Assembly (NCBI GenBank): GCA_965216155.1
Contig: CBDCFD010000005.1
Span: 496,001-560,000, forward strand
Length of the DNA stretch: 64,000 nucleotides
Origin: CATOSP01 sp965216155
GTDB lineage: Bacteria; Chloroflexota; Dehalococcoidia; Lucifugimonadales; UBA3495
Direction: 5' to 3'
The notes below the pieces were generated by a model, which did not search any database, was not told the DNA's origin, and saw nothing but the letters and a program-made list of their open reading frames with translations. A program made the position numbers and the translations under genes. Shown here one piece after another: positions 7,812 to 16,756 of the stretch. Positions within the stretch are counted from its first letter, which is position 1. Every line of letters begins with the position of its first letter.

Positions 7812-9500
7812 TCAGAAATTCCAGGTTGGCTGGTACTCGCCGAACACGTCCCTAAAGACGTCCATCATTTCTCCCAGGGTAGCGTAGACCTTGACAGCTT
7901 CCAGTAGCGGGAGCATCAAGTTGTCGGAACCCCTGGCCGCTTGTTCCAGGCTACGCAGCTTCTCCGCTACCTCCCGGTTGTCGCGGCGGCGGCGCAGGTC
8001 GTTTAACTTCTGGACCTGCCGGTTTTCACCCTCCCGGTCGACCCGAAGAAGAGGCATCTCCAATTCTTCGCCGGTGATGTAATCGTTTACTCCGACCGTG
8101 ATGCGCTCTTTCCGGTCTTCCTCAACCTGGTAGGTATAGGCGGCATCCGCGATCTCCCGTTGCAGGAACCCGGTCTCCAAGGCGGGGATCACCCCACCGA
8201 TGTCGTCTACTCTCCGGAAGTAGTCGTAAGCCTGACTCTCGATCTGGTTGGTCAACGTCTCCAGGAAGAAGCTGCCGCCCAACGGGTCCACCGTGTCGGT
8301 AACGCCAGTCTCGTGGGCAATGATCTGCTGTGTGCGAAGCGCCTGGAGTGCGGTTTCCGCCGAGGGGAGCGCCCACGCTTCGTCCTTGGCGTTGGTGTGC
8401 AAAGACTGGCAGCCGCCCAAGACGGCGGCTAACGCCTGCAAAGATACCCTGGCCGCGTTGTTCTCCGGCTGCTGAGCGGTCAGCGTCGCGCCCGACGTTT
8501 GGGCGTGGAACCGTAACCAGGCAGACCGTGGGTTCCGGGCCTTATACGTCTCCGTCATCTCTCTGGCCCAGATCCTCCGCGCCGCCCGGAACTTGGCAAT
8601 TTCCTCGAAGAAGTTATTGTGTACGTTGAAGAAGAAGCTGAGCCTTGGGACAAATTCGTCGATGTCCAGCCCCCGGTCGAGGCAGTGACGGACGTACTCA
8701 AATCCGTCGGCCAGGGTGAAGGCCAACTCCTGCACCGCGTTCGCGCCCGCTTCACGGATGTGATAGCCGCTGATGCTGATCGGGTTCCACCTGGGCATGT
8801 GATGAGTAGCGAATTCGACCGTGTCCACCACCAGCCGCATAGAAGGCGCTGGCGGGAAGATGTACTCGTTTTGGGCGATGTACTCTTTGAGTATGTCGTT
8901 CTGAAGAGTGCCTCCGACGTTTCGCAGGTCCGCGCCCTGTTTCTCCGCCACGGCAATGAACATGGCCCAGATGATGGCTGCGGGACTGTTGATGGTCATG
9001 GAGGTGGTGACCTGGTCCAGTGCTATGCCGTCGAACAGGGTTTCCATGTCGGCCAGAGACGATACCGCCACTCCGCAGGTGCCGAATTCGCCTGCTCCCC
9101 GGGGGTCGTCAGTGTCCAGCCCGTAGAGCGTCGGCATGTCGAAAGCCACGCTCAGCCCCGTTTGGCCATTGTCCATCAGGAGCTTGAACCGCTCGTTGGT
9201 GTCCTCGGCCAGCCCGAACCCGGCGAACATCCGCATGGTCCACAACCGCCCCCGGTACCCGGTGGGATGTATCCCTCTCAGGTAGGGGTATTCACCGGGC
9301 AGTCCGATGTCCCGCAGGTAGTCCATCTCCGCCAAATCCTCGGGCGCGTAGACCTGCTGGACTGGAATCTGGGAAGGTGTCTTGAAACCGGGGCGGCGTT
9401 GGAGCGCCGAGGCGTTCTTCTCCCGCCAACCGGCGCCGAGGTTGCGCCAACGTTCCATATCATTAGTGGAAAACAAGTGGGGCACCTCCGCTCCGTTCAA
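7812..9500 (-). CDS. Methylmalonyl-CoA mutase, large (substrate-binding) subunit
   Basis: The 562-residue acyl-CoA mutase catalytic chain has HPTGYRGRLWTMRMFAGFG, then GQTGLSVAFDMPTLYG, GTLQNDILKEYIAQNEYI, PSMR..., SISISGYHIREAGA, and HAQTSGATLTAQQPENN. The Tyr, Arg and His that contact the methylmalonyl carboxylate and the radical intermediate in methylmalonyl-CoA mutases all have counterparts, arguing for methylmalonyl-CoA over isobutyryl-type substrates. There is no C-terminal B12 domain, so a separate cobalamin-binding subunit, not present here, is required. The gene overlaps the stop of the ammonium-transporter gene (TTGA overlap), so translation may be coupled. TTG at 9500 is the longest start; a later TTG behind GGAGG or ATG at residue 15 are alternatives. 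Confidence 0.9.
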   Translation of the reverse strand: MNGAEVPHLFSTNDMERWRNLGAGWREKNASALQRRPGFKTPSQIPVQQVYAPEDLAEMDYLRDIGLPGEYPYLRGIHPTGYRGRLWTMRMFAGFGLAEDTNERFKLLMDNGQTGLSVAFDMPTLYGLDTDDPRGAGEFGTCGVAVSSLADMETLFDGIALDQVTTSMTINSPAAIIWAMFIAVAEKQGADLRNVGGTLQNDILKEYIAQNEYIFPPAPSMRLVVDTVEFATHHMPRWNPISISGYHIREAGANAVQELAFTLADGFEYVRHCLDRGLDIDEFVPRLSFFFNVHNNFFEEIAKFRAARRIWAREMTETYKARNPRSAWLRFHAQTSGATLTAQQPENNAARVSLQALAAVLGGCQSLHTNAKDEAWALPSAETALQALRTQQIIAHETGVTDTVDPLGGSFFLETLTNQIESQAYDYFRRVDDIGGVIPALETGFLQREIADAAYTYQVEEDRKERITVGVNDYITGEELEMPLLRVDREGENRQVQKLNDLRRRRDNREVAEKLRSLEQAARGSDNLMLPLLEAVKVYATLGEMMDVFRDVFGEYQPTWNF

Positions 9501-10764
9501 TCTTCGTCGAAATCTTCCGGCATCAACACGAACTCGGGGTAGGCTTCGATTCTCAACTCTCCGCTATCCTGGCCCAGTCGCTCGACATTGTATGACACGC
9601 GGACGCCCAGGACTAGGTCCAGCCCGCGCCACGCCAGCCACGACAGCCCGAACACGAAGGCCCCTATCGCCCCCATGCCAATTAACTGCACAAGGATTTG
9701 CCCGCCGCCGGCGATACAGGCCGCCAGGGTACCCCAAATGCCGGCAATCAGATGGGCCGGTATCGCCCCGACCACGTCGTCCAACTTGACCTTCTCCATG
9801 AGCTTGATGACGAAAGTACACAGGGCCCCGCCGATTCCGCCGATGATGATTGACCAGTAGGGGGTCACGATGTCGGGCGCCGCCGTAATCGAGACGAGGC
9901 CCGCGATGGCGCCGTTCAGTCCGGCGAACAGGTCGATCCGTCTAAGGACAAACTGGGAGACCAGAAGGAAGGTCATAATGCCGGCGGCGGCTGCCAGGTT
10001 GGTATTGACCAGCACGATGCTCATCATTACCGCGTCGCCCGGCGTCCCCAGGGCCAATTGGGAGCCTCCATTGAAACCGAACCAGCCGAACCAGAGAATG
10101 AAGACGCCTAGAGTCACCACCAGGACGTTGGAAGGCGGCGTGGGCCTGACTGTGCCGTTCGGCGGAATTTGCCCAGCCGCGGCCCGACGACCAACACGCC
10201 CGCCAGGGCTGCCCAGCCGCCGGTGCCATGCACGATGGTTGAGCCGGCAAAGTCCTTGAATCCCATGTCGTTAAGCCAGCCGCCGCCCCAAGTCCACGCG
10301 CCGACAATGGGATAGATGAACGCGGTCAGCACCAGTGTAAAGAGGAAAAAGGGCCACATTTTCACCCGTTCGGCCATTGCGCCGGACACTATGGACGCCG
10401 TGGTTGCCACGAAGACCATCTGGAAGAACCAGTCCGACATGGTCGAGTAGCTATTCTTGACCACTTCCGCCGCGGCCTCTGCCTGCCCGCCCACCAGCGC
10501 CGCCTCAGCCGCCGACGGGCCGTGAAGGAGCTTGAACGAGCCGATAACGCCCCCCACCACGTCAACATACATCAGGTTGTAGCCAACGACGAAGTAGGCC
10601 AGCCCCGCGATGGAGTAGAGTCCGATGTTCTTCAGGCAAATCATGGAGGCGTTCTTGGTCTTCACCGCGCCGGACTCCAGCATAGTGAACCCGGCGCACA
10701 TCCACATTACCAGAACGCCCCAGATGAGAAAGGAAAAGGTGTTTAGAACAAACAGGGTTTCCAC
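9497..10764 (-). pseudogene. amt: Ammonium transporter (Amt), frameshifted
   Basis: The first part (10764 down to about 10165) encodes an Amt N-terminal half: LIWGVLVMWMCAGFTMLESG, then DWFFQMVFVATTASIVSGAMAER and GSTIVHGTGGWAALAG with the conserved His. The second part continues in another frame: TLGVFILWFGWFGFNGGS, NTNLAAAAGIMTF, IPAHLIAGIWG. The join reads smoothly as GKFRPNGTVRPTPPSNV if one base is restored near 10161-10165. All 11 expected membrane segments are otherwise present. This is either a recent inactivation or an assembly error; gene sequence quality elsewhere in the ORF is high. The C-terminal tail is short and no GlnK gene is adjacent. Confidence 0.85.
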
Positions 10765-10922
10765 GTCACCGGTCCACGCTCATGGTGAGCCTGCGGGACT
10801 GCCGCCGTCCGCTCGTTCCGGATTTTCGTTAAAATCATCTAACAAAGCGTCTACTTCCTTACATTCTTAAATTGGGTATACTCTGATACTGCAACTACAC
10901 GACGATTGCCATTGGCGGCGGT

Positions 10923-11405
10923 TCACTCCGGGGGGTGCGCGTCATCCCAGGCGATGCCGTTTAGCGCCGACCAGCGCCGTTTCTGGTTGTTGCTTCTGTT
11001 GGGAATCGGTCTGTGCGGCATGTCCCGGAGCGCGTCCAAGAATTTCAACAGGCCACGTGCTCGGTGGACGCCGTCCGCCACTTCCGCTTCTGTAAAAGTG
11101 CCTTCGTAGAAATTCTCGTGCATACCCTCGACCACAAAGAACCAGTGCTTCAATTGGTTACTGTCGAAATCATCCGCGAACTCATCGGCAAGTTCTCTCA
11201 GGATGTCCCCGGTCAGCCGGTGGTGACGGTGGTTCCACCCCCTTTGCTGGGCGATGGACTTGATGGCGGTGGACACTGCTCCCCAGGCTTTTTCGCCAGC
11301 CTGGCAGTAGTCCTCCCGAGTCAATTCCTCCTCGGCCTGCCGAATATACTGGCGGCTCAGTTCCATGTAACGCTCAGGAGTGTAATTTTCAGAGGAAGTA
11401 GTCAT
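10923..11405 (-). CDS. PaREP1/HEPN-like protein, copy 1
   Basis: The 160-residue protein is mostly helical, with YIRQAEEELTREDYCQAGEK followed by AWGAVSTAIKSIAQQRGW and HRHHRLTGDI. The pattern (A-E-x-L ... Q-A-x-E-K-x-W-G-A-x-x-x-x-x-K-x-x-A ... R-G-W ... H) is that of the PaREP1 family, which belongs to or resembles the HEPN superfamily. Two relatives occur in this window (29408-29785 and 42754-43107). No nucleotidyltransferase antitoxin gene is adjacent. The function is unknown; HEPN-type RNase or accessory roles are possible. The C-terminal 25 residues are variable. Confidence 0.65.
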   Translation of the reverse strand: MTTSSENYTPERYMELSRQYIRQAEEELTREDYCQAGEKAWGAVSTAIKSIAQQRGWNHRHHRLTGDILRELADEFADDFDSNQLKHWFFVVEGMHENFYEGTFTEAEVADGVHRARGLLKFLDALRDMPHRPIPNRSNNQKRRWSALNGIAWDDAHPPE

Positions 11406-11541
11406 TGGCTGTTCTCCAAACCTTGTGTCCCATTTCCGCGGTTGCCCCCGAGCATATTGAATCCAGTCTAGCCAGGGCTTATACGAGCGTCAACGCGCGA
11501 GACCGTAGGACCAGGGTCTTTCAATTGTCATCCCTGTCGCC

Positions 11542-11569
11542 CCCGTCGTTCCGGCGAAGGAACGACGGG
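11542..11569. repeat. Short palindromic intergenic repeat
   Basis: Perfect 11-bp arms (CCCGTCGTTCC at 11542-11552 and its complement at 11559-11569) are separated by GGCGAA. The form resembles the widespread GTCATTCC-GGCGAA-GGAATGAC family of intergenic palindromes. It lies between the PaREP1-like gene and the tyrS end and may act as a transcript-end structure. Confidence 0.6.
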
Positions 11570-11680
11570 AGGAGTCCGTTGGTTCCTAACCTGGTTAGTG
11601 GGTTTACTCTCCGATGGGGAAAACCAAAAGACCTTGGCCGTGGGAATGAATACGGTGGGGCGAGCGGAGAGGGAATGCGG

Positions 11681-12895
11681 TTAGGGGCGGGTCAGGCGGG
11701 CGAACCGGCGGCGGCCCACCTTGATGGCCGTGCCCGGTTCCGGTTCCTCGTATCGAGTGTCATCAGATAACCGGCGGGACTCTCCCGACGGGGGGAATAT
11801 CTCCACCGCTCCCTGGTTGATCAGACGCTTGCCCTCGGCAACGCTGGGCGCCAACCCGGAGCTCACCAGGACGTTGCTCCACCTTGGCCCGGTAAGCTCC
11901 GTCATGGGGAATTCAGGCATATCCTCCGGCAAGTCCTGTTGCTGCACCACTCGCTCAAAGCGCTGTTGAGCTGAATCGGCGGCCTGGGAGTCGTGGAAAT
12001 CGGCGGTAATGCGGTGGGCCAGGCGCTTTTTCAAGACCATCGGGTTGATTCTCTGCTGCGCCAGGTCGTGGGACATCTCGGCCAGCTCTTGGCTTGACAC
12101 GTCGGTCAGATACTCGAAGTAGGGCCGGATTAACTCGTCGGGCAGGGACATGATCTTGCCGTACATGTCCCCGGGCGGTTCTTCCAACGCCACATAATTG
12201 CCCAGGCTCTTGCTCATCTTCTGAACGCCGTCGGTGCCAACCAGCATGGGCATCAGGAAGCATTGCTGAGGCCGCTGGCCCATCATGCCCTGAAGTTCGC
12301 GGCCTACCAATAGGTTGAACCGTTGATCGGTCCCTCCAAACTCCACGTCGGACTCGATGGCCACGGAGTCGTAGGCTTGCAGCAAAGGGTAAAGGAACTC
12401 GGTAATGGCGATGGGACGGTGCTCCCGGAACCGCTTGGCAAAATCATCCCGCTCCAGGAACTGGGCCACGGTGAACCTGCCGGTGAGCCCGATGACGTCG
12501 GCCAGGGAGAACTTGCCAAACCACTCGCTCTGCCACACCACCCGGGTCCGGTCGCGGTCTACGACCTTGAAGAACTGGCGCTGGTACGACTCGGCGTTGG
12601 AAATGACCTCTTCGTGGGTCAGCGCGGGCCGGGTGACCGACTGGCCGCTGGGGTCGCCGATCTGCGCCGTCCAGTCCCCAACTATCAATATCACCTGGTG
12701 GCCCAATTCCTGTAGCTGGTGAAGTTTGCGGAGTCCGACCACGTGACCGAGGTGGATGTCCGGGCGGCTGGGATCGAACCCCATCTTCAATCGAAGGGGT
12801 CTCCCTTCTCCCAGCATCCGGACAAATTGCTCGTGGGATATGATCTCCTGGACGCCTCGCCGGGTGATCTCCTCGATAGCTGGCCCGCTAGTCAA
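11681..12895 (-). CDS. tyrS: Tyrosyl-tRNA synthetase
   Basis: The 404-residue class I synthetase charges tRNA-Tyr. It has the HIGH-type motif HLGHVVGLRKLHQLQELGH, GDWTAQIGDPSGQ, the tyrosine-pocket region FGGTDQRFNLLVGREL, and KMSKSLGN, followed by a C-terminal S4-like RNA-binding segment (VAEGKRLINQGAVEI). It is the shorter TyrZ-like type. The open frame extends upstream to 12976, but the family start and context favour TTG at 12895, which overlaps the ribF stop by 8 nt, so the two genes are translationally coupled. Confidence 0.93.
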   Translation of the reverse strand: MTSGPAIEEITRRGVQEIISHEQFVRMLGEGRPLRLKMGFDPSRPDIHLGHVVGLRKLHQLQELGHQVILIVGDWTAQIGDPSGQSVTRPALTHEEVISNAESYQRQFFKVVDRDRTRVVWQSEWFGKFSLADVIGLTGRFTVAQFLERDDFAKRFREHRPIAITEFLYPLLQAYDSVAIESDVEFGGTDQRFNLLVGRELQGMMGQRPQQCFLMPMLVGTDGVQKMSKSLGNYVALEEPPGDMYGKIMSLPDELIRPYFEYLTDVSSQELAEMSHDLAQQRINPMVLKKRLAHRITADFHDSQAADSAQQRFERVVQQQDLPEDMPEFPMTELTGPRWSNVLVSSGLAPSVAEGKRLINQGAVEIFPPSGESRRLSDDTRYEEPEPGTAIKVGRRRFARLTRP

Positions 12896-13841
12896 CCTGG
12901 ACCTCCAAGCCCGTGCTCTCCATGTCTTCCCGTAGCGCCGCACGGCAATTCTGCACGTCCCTGCCCATCTGTTCAATGAGGACGTCTACACTTGAGAAGG
13001 CTTCCTGGTCGCGCACCTTCGTGACGAACTCCACCTCCATCAGCTTCCCGTACAAATCGGCGCTGTAGTCGATGATGAAGACCTCCACCAACCGCTCGGT
13101 AAGATCGAAGGTGGGACGGACCCCGATACTGGTCGCGGATGGGAGACGCTGACCGTCGACTATGGCCCAGGTCGCGTAGATACCGTCGCCCGGTAGGGCC
13201 AGCCCGGTGGGCAAGTCCAGGTTGGCGGTGGGGAACCCCAGGGTGTTACCCCGGCGATGGCCGGTAACAACAGTCCCCTGAAGAGAGTACTTGCGCCCCA
13301 TCAACCGCGCGCCCCCGGAAACGTCACCATCGGCCAGGACGGACCGTATGCGGCGGCTCTTGACCGGAGTACCGTCCATCTCCAGGGATTCCACAGACTC
13401 TACCCAGAACCCAAGCTCCTCTCCCCGCCTCTTCAGGAAGTCGATGTCGCCGCGGCGGCCGCGGCCAATCGCCGAGTCTGGCCCGGCCACCAGTCCCTTC
13501 AAGCGGAGCTCTTCCACAAGGATCGAGGTAAAGTCCTCGGCGGTCACCTGAGAGAGTTCGGGGGTGAAATCCAGACTAATTACAAGGTCGATGCCCTGCT
13601 CTTTAATCAGCTTGACTTTGGTCTCCGGAGAAGTGATATAGCCTAGATGAGTCCCGGGGCGGAGTACAGTAATGGGGTGGTTCGTGAAGGTGAGAACCGC
13701 AGGCGCGTAACTCGTGCCAGCCAACTCGACCAAGCGACTCAAAAGGCGCCTGTGACCCCGGTGAACTCCATCGAAGACCCCGATAGTCAGGACGGTGTCC
13801 CGGCCCGGGTCGATGCTGGCCAAAAGCTGGCGGAGGTTCAT
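12888..13841 (-). CDS. ribF: Bifunctional riboflavin kinase / FAD synthetase
   Basis: The 317-residue enzyme converts riboflavin to FMN and FAD. The N-terminal nucleotidyltransferase domain carries GVFDGVHRGHRRLLSRL (HxGH motif). The C-terminal flavokinase domain begins near residue 180 with GTVVTGHRRGNTLGFPTAN and continues YATWAIVDGQRLPSATSIGVRPTF. It is the first gene of a ribF-tyrS pair, with a promoter-like sequence about 100 bp upstream. Confidence 0.95.
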   Translation of the reverse strand: MNLRQLLASIDPGRDTVLTIGVFDGVHRGHRRLLSRLVELAGTSYAPAVLTFTNHPITVLRPGTHLGYITSPETKVKLIKEQGIDLVISLDFTPELSQVTAEDFTSILVEELRLKGLVAGPDSAIGRGRRGDIDFLKRRGEELGFWVESVESLEMDGTPVKSRRIRSVLADGDVSGGARLMGRKYSLQGTVVTGHRRGNTLGFPTANLDLPTGLALPGDGIYATWAIVDGQRLPSATSIGVRPTFDLTERLVEVFIIDYSADLYGKLMEVEFVTKVRDQEAFSSVDVLIEQMGRDVQNCRAALREDMESTGLEVQVD

Positions 13842-13933
13842 TCCGGCTCGGTTTCCTTTGGCGCCCTCTCCCCGTAGTCAGCTCATCCCGGGTGATAATT
13901 CGGCGAAGTAAAGTGGGGATTTATTGCGCACGG

Positions 13934-13962
13934 ATGGTAGCATAGCAGGTTGGGCCAGTCAA
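13934..13962 (-). promoter_or_regulatory. Candidate sigma-70-type promoter for ribF-tyrS
   Basis: On the minus strand a TTGACT -35 box (13962-13957) is followed after 17 nt by TACCAT (13939-13934). It is about 90 bp upstream of the ribF start, with no other candidate as close to consensus. The rest of the 13842-14134 divergent region holds nothing else recognisable. Confidence 0.5.
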
Positions 13963-14134
13963 ATTAAAGTTCCCACTCATGCAATAATATAGGATGTCAA
14001 ACAAGGCTCCGTCCTCCATCAAGATGGACCGTGAGATGGACCATGAGCAACTTGCTCCAAAGTGACCAAAACCCAACTTTCAATTCGTAGCAAAGAAGCT
14101 TGTGACTATGCTTAAATACGGCACAAGCAGCCGG

Positions 14135-14689
14135 ATGCGTGTGGTTGCCGGTACAGCCAAGGGGCGCCGCCTGAAGGGCACCCTCTCTCCGGGAGCAAGG
14201 CCAACTACAGAGCGGGTCCGGGCGGCGATATTCAATATCCTAAGCCCCGAGCAGTACGAAGCCCAACGGGTCGTGGACCTATACGCGGGTTCCGGGAGCC
14301 TGGGAATCGAAGCCCTTAGCAGGGGTGCGGGCTGGGCGGATTTCGTGGAACGGGATCAGCGGCAGTGCGAAGTGGTCCGGGCAAACTTGGACAGCACAGG
14401 ATTCCGCCAAGCCGGTAGGGTGCATTGCAATACCGTCGAGGCCGCGTTGGCCACCCTGCCCGGCAAGTACGCGCTGGCGCTTATGGACCCGCCCTACCGG
14501 CTCACGAGCCTGGACGGGGTACTGGAGGCCATAGCTTCCACCGACGGCCTGTTGGAACCAGGCGCCACGATCGTCATAGGCCACTCGAAAAGACTGAGTT
14601 TGAGCCAGCAATATGGACCGCTGGAGATGGTATCCCAACGCCGGTACGGAGATAACGCGGTAGACTTCTACCGGCACGAAGGACGATAG
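14135..14689 (+). CDS. rsmD: 16S rRNA (guanine966-N2)-methyltransferase RsmD
   Basis: The family N terminus MRVVAGTAKGRRLKG fixes the start at ATG 14135, although the frame opens at 14102. The SAM-binding motif is VVDLYAGSGSLGIEALSRGA and the catalytic motif is LMDPPY, as in N2-guanine/N6-adenine methyltransferases. The protein methylates G966 of 16S rRNA in the assembled 30S subunit. rsmD and coaD are a very common pair, and coaD begins 2 nt after this stop. Confidence 0.93.
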   Translation: MRVVAGTAKGRRLKGTLSPGARPTTERVRAAIFNILSPEQYEAQRVVDLYAGSGSLGIEALSRGAGWADFVERDQRQCEVVRANLDSTGFRQAGRVHCNTVEAALATLPGKYALALMDPPYRLTSLDGVLEAIASTDGLLEPGATIVIGHSKRLSLSQQYGPLEMVSQRRYGDNAVDFYRHEGR

Positions 14690-14691
14690 AT

Positions 14692-15174
14692 TTGGTCGCA
14701 CTTTATCCAGGAAGTTTCGACCCCGTCACCCTCGGCCACGTGGATGTGGCGCGGCGGGCGGCCACATTGTTCGACAAGGTGATTGTGGGTGTCTACTCCA
14801 CCCCGTCCAAGCAGCTCATGTTCGATACCGACGAGCGAATTGACCTTTTCCGCAGAGCCGTGACGGACATCCCCAACGTGGAAGTCACCAGTTTCTCGGG
14901 GTTGGTAGTGCGCTACGCACAGGAGATCGGCGCGAACACCATCGTTCGAGGGCTGCGCAGCGGATCGGACTTCGAGTACGAATTTGATATGGCGTTCATG
15001 AACAGAAGGCTTGCTCCGGATGTGGACCTGGTCTCCTTCATGACCACCCTGGACTACATGTTCCTCAGTTCCAGTTTGATAAAAGAGGTAGCCACGCTCG
15101 GCGGCGACATCACGGGCATGGTCCCTCCACACGTTATCGAGGCAGTCAACTCCAAATTTTCATCACGGGTCTAG
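14692..15174 (+). CDS. coaD: Phosphopantetheine adenylyltransferase
   Basis: The 160-residue protein catalyses the fourth step of coenzyme A synthesis, joining 4'-phosphopantetheine and ATP to dephospho-CoA. It begins ALYPGSFDPVTLGHVDVARR (the TxGH nucleotidyltransferase motif) and has ANTIVRGLRSGSDFEYEFDMA and LSSSLIKEVATLGGDI. The start codon is TTG at 14692, right after rsmD. Length and motifs are typical of bacterial CoaD. Confidence 0.95.
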   Translation: MVALYPGSFDPVTLGHVDVARRAATLFDKVIVGVYSTPSKQLMFDTDERIDLFRRAVTDIPNVEVTSFSGLVVRYAQEIGANTIVRGLRSGSDFEYEFDMAFMNRRLAPDVDLVSFMTTLDYMFLSSSLIKEVATLGGDITGMVPPHVIEAVNSKFSSRV

Positions 15175-15186
15175 AAAATACAAGGC

Positions 15187-15717
15187 TTGGAAAGAGGTGT
15201 CATCATAGATATCATTAATATTGTCGATCGTTTGGAGTCCCTAATCGATACCAGCAAGGTCATGCCGGTGGGCGGCAATGTTCTTCTTGACAAAAAGAAG
15301 ACCCTGGAACTGGTAGACCAACTGCGGTTGGCCATACCCCGGCAGATCAAGGCCGCCGAGGAGGTCCTGGGTCAGAAGGACCACATCCTAAACCAGGCGG
15401 TCTCCGAGGCCCGGCGGACCAAGGCTAAGGCCGAAGACGACTACCGGGACCGCGTGAACACCAACGAGATCAACGGCCGCGCTCAGCAGAAGGCCGATGA
15501 GACCCTGGCCGAGGCCGAAGAGCGGGTCAATCGGATGCTCCTGCAATGCGAACAAGAGGCCAAAGCGCGGCTGACCGAGGCCGACGCCTATGCCCTGCGC
15601 AGCCTCCGAGCCTTGGAGAAACAGCTCCACAGCATTTCCGGTTCCGTCCGCAAGGGCATCGACCAGTTGGTCCAGGAGACCGCCGTCCCAACCAACGGTT
15701 ACCACGACGGCTGCTAA
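15187..15717 (+). CDS. Coiled-coil protein linked to coaD
   Basis: The protein is about 170 residues and mostly coiled coil (residues 60-160, rich in E, A, K, R and Q). The N terminus is conserved-looking: IVDRLESLIDTSKVMPVGGN, then VDQLRLAIPRQIKAAEEVL. Proteins of this type follow coaD in many Chloroflexota and Firmicutes and resemble DivIVA or ATP-synthase-b-like coiled coils; the function is not established. The start is unclear. The longest frame starts TTG at 15187, but the good Shine-Dalgarno (AAGAGGTG, about 15192-15199) points to an ATA/ATC/ATT codon near 15205-15216, where family members begin (xDIIxxVDRLE). Confidence 0.7.
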   Translation: MERGVIIDIINIVDRLESLIDTSKVMPVGGNVLLDKKKTLELVDQLRLAIPRQIKAAEEVLGQKDHILNQAVSEARRTKAKAEDDYRDRVNTNEINGRAQQKADETLAEAEERVNRMLLQCEQEAKARLTEADAYALRSLRALEKQLHSISGSVRKGIDQLVQETAVPTNGYHDGC

Positions 15718-15765
15718 GCGCATATCCTTCCCCCGGCGAATGGTCCCTTCTCCTTCGTGGAAAAA

Positions 15766-15829
15766 GTTGGGATGAGGGTGATCTCCCCGAGTAAGCCAAG
15801 GTGTATTTACGCCGAGCCCTCATCCCAAC
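15766..15829. repeat. Intergenic inverted repeat (dispersed type)
   Basis: Perfect 13-bp arms GTTGGGATGAGGG (15766-15778) and its complement (15817-15829) lie 38 nt apart. They are followed by CTCTCCCTGTGAAAATGGGGGA, which itself resembles the CCCTCATCCC/CTCTCCC dispersed repeats of many genomes. The stretch 15718-15977 has no supported gene. Confidence 0.5.
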
Positions 15830-15977
15830 CCTCATGCCGGCCCTCTCCCTGTGAAAATGGGGGAAGGTGGTGGTGGATGGGGTAGGCCAGGCCGGTCCGA
15901 GTGCTTCGGCACAGTACACGCTATGGGTCAGAGTGCCGATCATGCCTTCAGCCGCGCGTATGCAACCCTAATTTGGG

Positions 15978-16007
15978 TTGACACAGAATTTCTGACCGGA
16001 ATACAAT
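15978..16007 (+). promoter_or_regulatory. Sigma-70-type promoter of the bifunctional nuclease gene
   Basis: A perfect -35 box TTGACA (15978-15983) and a -10 box TACAAT (16002-16007) are separated by 18 nt. They lie about 40 bp before the ATG at 16046. Confidence 0.75.
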
Positions 16008-16045
16008 TACTCAAATATCCCAGGTGAGCTTTGGAGGCGGCGTCA

Positions 16046-16606
16046 ATGCTCGAGATGTCAATAGACAGCATCCGGGTTAGCCCCATGAACTACCAAAGGG
16101 TCGTGCTTCTTAAGGAGAAGGGCGCAGACCGGTATTTGCCGATCTGGATTGGCCCGGCCGAAGCTGACGCCATCGCCGTCAAGCTCCAGGATTTGAGTGT
16201 GCCCCGGCCTCTTACCCACGATTTGCTGAGGACGGTGATCGACACCCTTGGGGGCTCGCTCAACCACATCCTGGTCAGCGACCTGCAAAACGATACCTTC
16301 TACGCCAAGATCACCATCCAGACCAACGGCGAATCCAAGGAAATCGACTGCCGCCCCAGCGACGCGGTCGCCTTGGCTGTCAGGGCCAAGGTGCCCATCT
16401 ACGCCGAAGAGTCGGTTATGGAAAAGGCGGGAATCCTTTTGGACAAGGAGACTGGCAAGCCAATTACCGGAGCGGAGAGCCAGAGCCCATCGGAAGAGAA
16501 ATCGCCTGAAGTCAAAGAAGAAGAGATCAAGCGCATGTCCGCCTTCACCGACTTCATCGACTCCCTGGACCTGGAAGACTTCGGAAAGCAACAGGGCGGG
16601 CGCTAA
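16046..16606 (+). CDS. Bifunctional nuclease family protein (DUF151)
   Basis: The protein is about 186 residues. The N-terminal 130 residues form a BFN/DUF151 domain: SIDSIRVSPMNYQRVVLLKE, YLPIWIGPAEADAIAVKLQ, RPLTHDLLRTVIDTLGG, and DCRPSDAVALAVRAKVPIYA. Members act as DNase/RNase or in stress response. An acidic linker (about residues 145-165) and a short helical C terminus (SAFTDFIDSLDLEDF) follow. GGAGG lies 9 nt before ATG 16046, which I prefer to upstream TTG 16031. It has its own promoter and terminator, so it is monocistronic. Confidence 0.88.
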   Translation: MLEMSIDSIRVSPMNYQRVVLLKEKGADRYLPIWIGPAEADAIAVKLQDLSVPRPLTHDLLRTVIDTLGGSLNHILVSDLQNDTFYAKITIQTNGESKEIDCRPSDAVALAVRAKVPIYAEESVMEKAGILLDKETGKPITGAESQSPSEEKSPEVKEEEIKRMSAFTDFIDSLDLEDFGKQQGGR

Positions 16607-16632
16607 CTCCCAGCCCACAAATCGACAGCCGG

Positions 16633-16665
16633 AACGGCCCCGGTGCAGACACTGCCGGGGCCGTT
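16633..16665 (+). terminator. Hairpin terminator after the nuclease gene
   Basis: Arms AACGGCCCCGG(T)GCAG (16633-16648) and CTGCCGGGGCCGTT (16652-16665) pair with one unpaired base and are followed by TTTCAGG. It separates the nuclease gene from the ATP synthase operon. Confidence 0.7.
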
Positions 16666-16706
16666 TCAGGTTCCCGAATGTCCGGGTTTCGTAGCCATCT
16701 GGCCGT

Positions 16707-16735
16707 TTGACTTTTGCAATTCACGATGCTAATAT
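16707..16735 (+). promoter_or_regulatory. Promoter of the ATP synthase operon
   Basis: TTGACT (16707-16712) and TAATAT (16730-16735) are spaced exactly 17 nt. They lie just before the first gene of the operon, giving a very short 5' leader. Confidence 0.75.
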
Positions 16736-16756
16736 GCGAAACGTTTGGCGGCAAGC

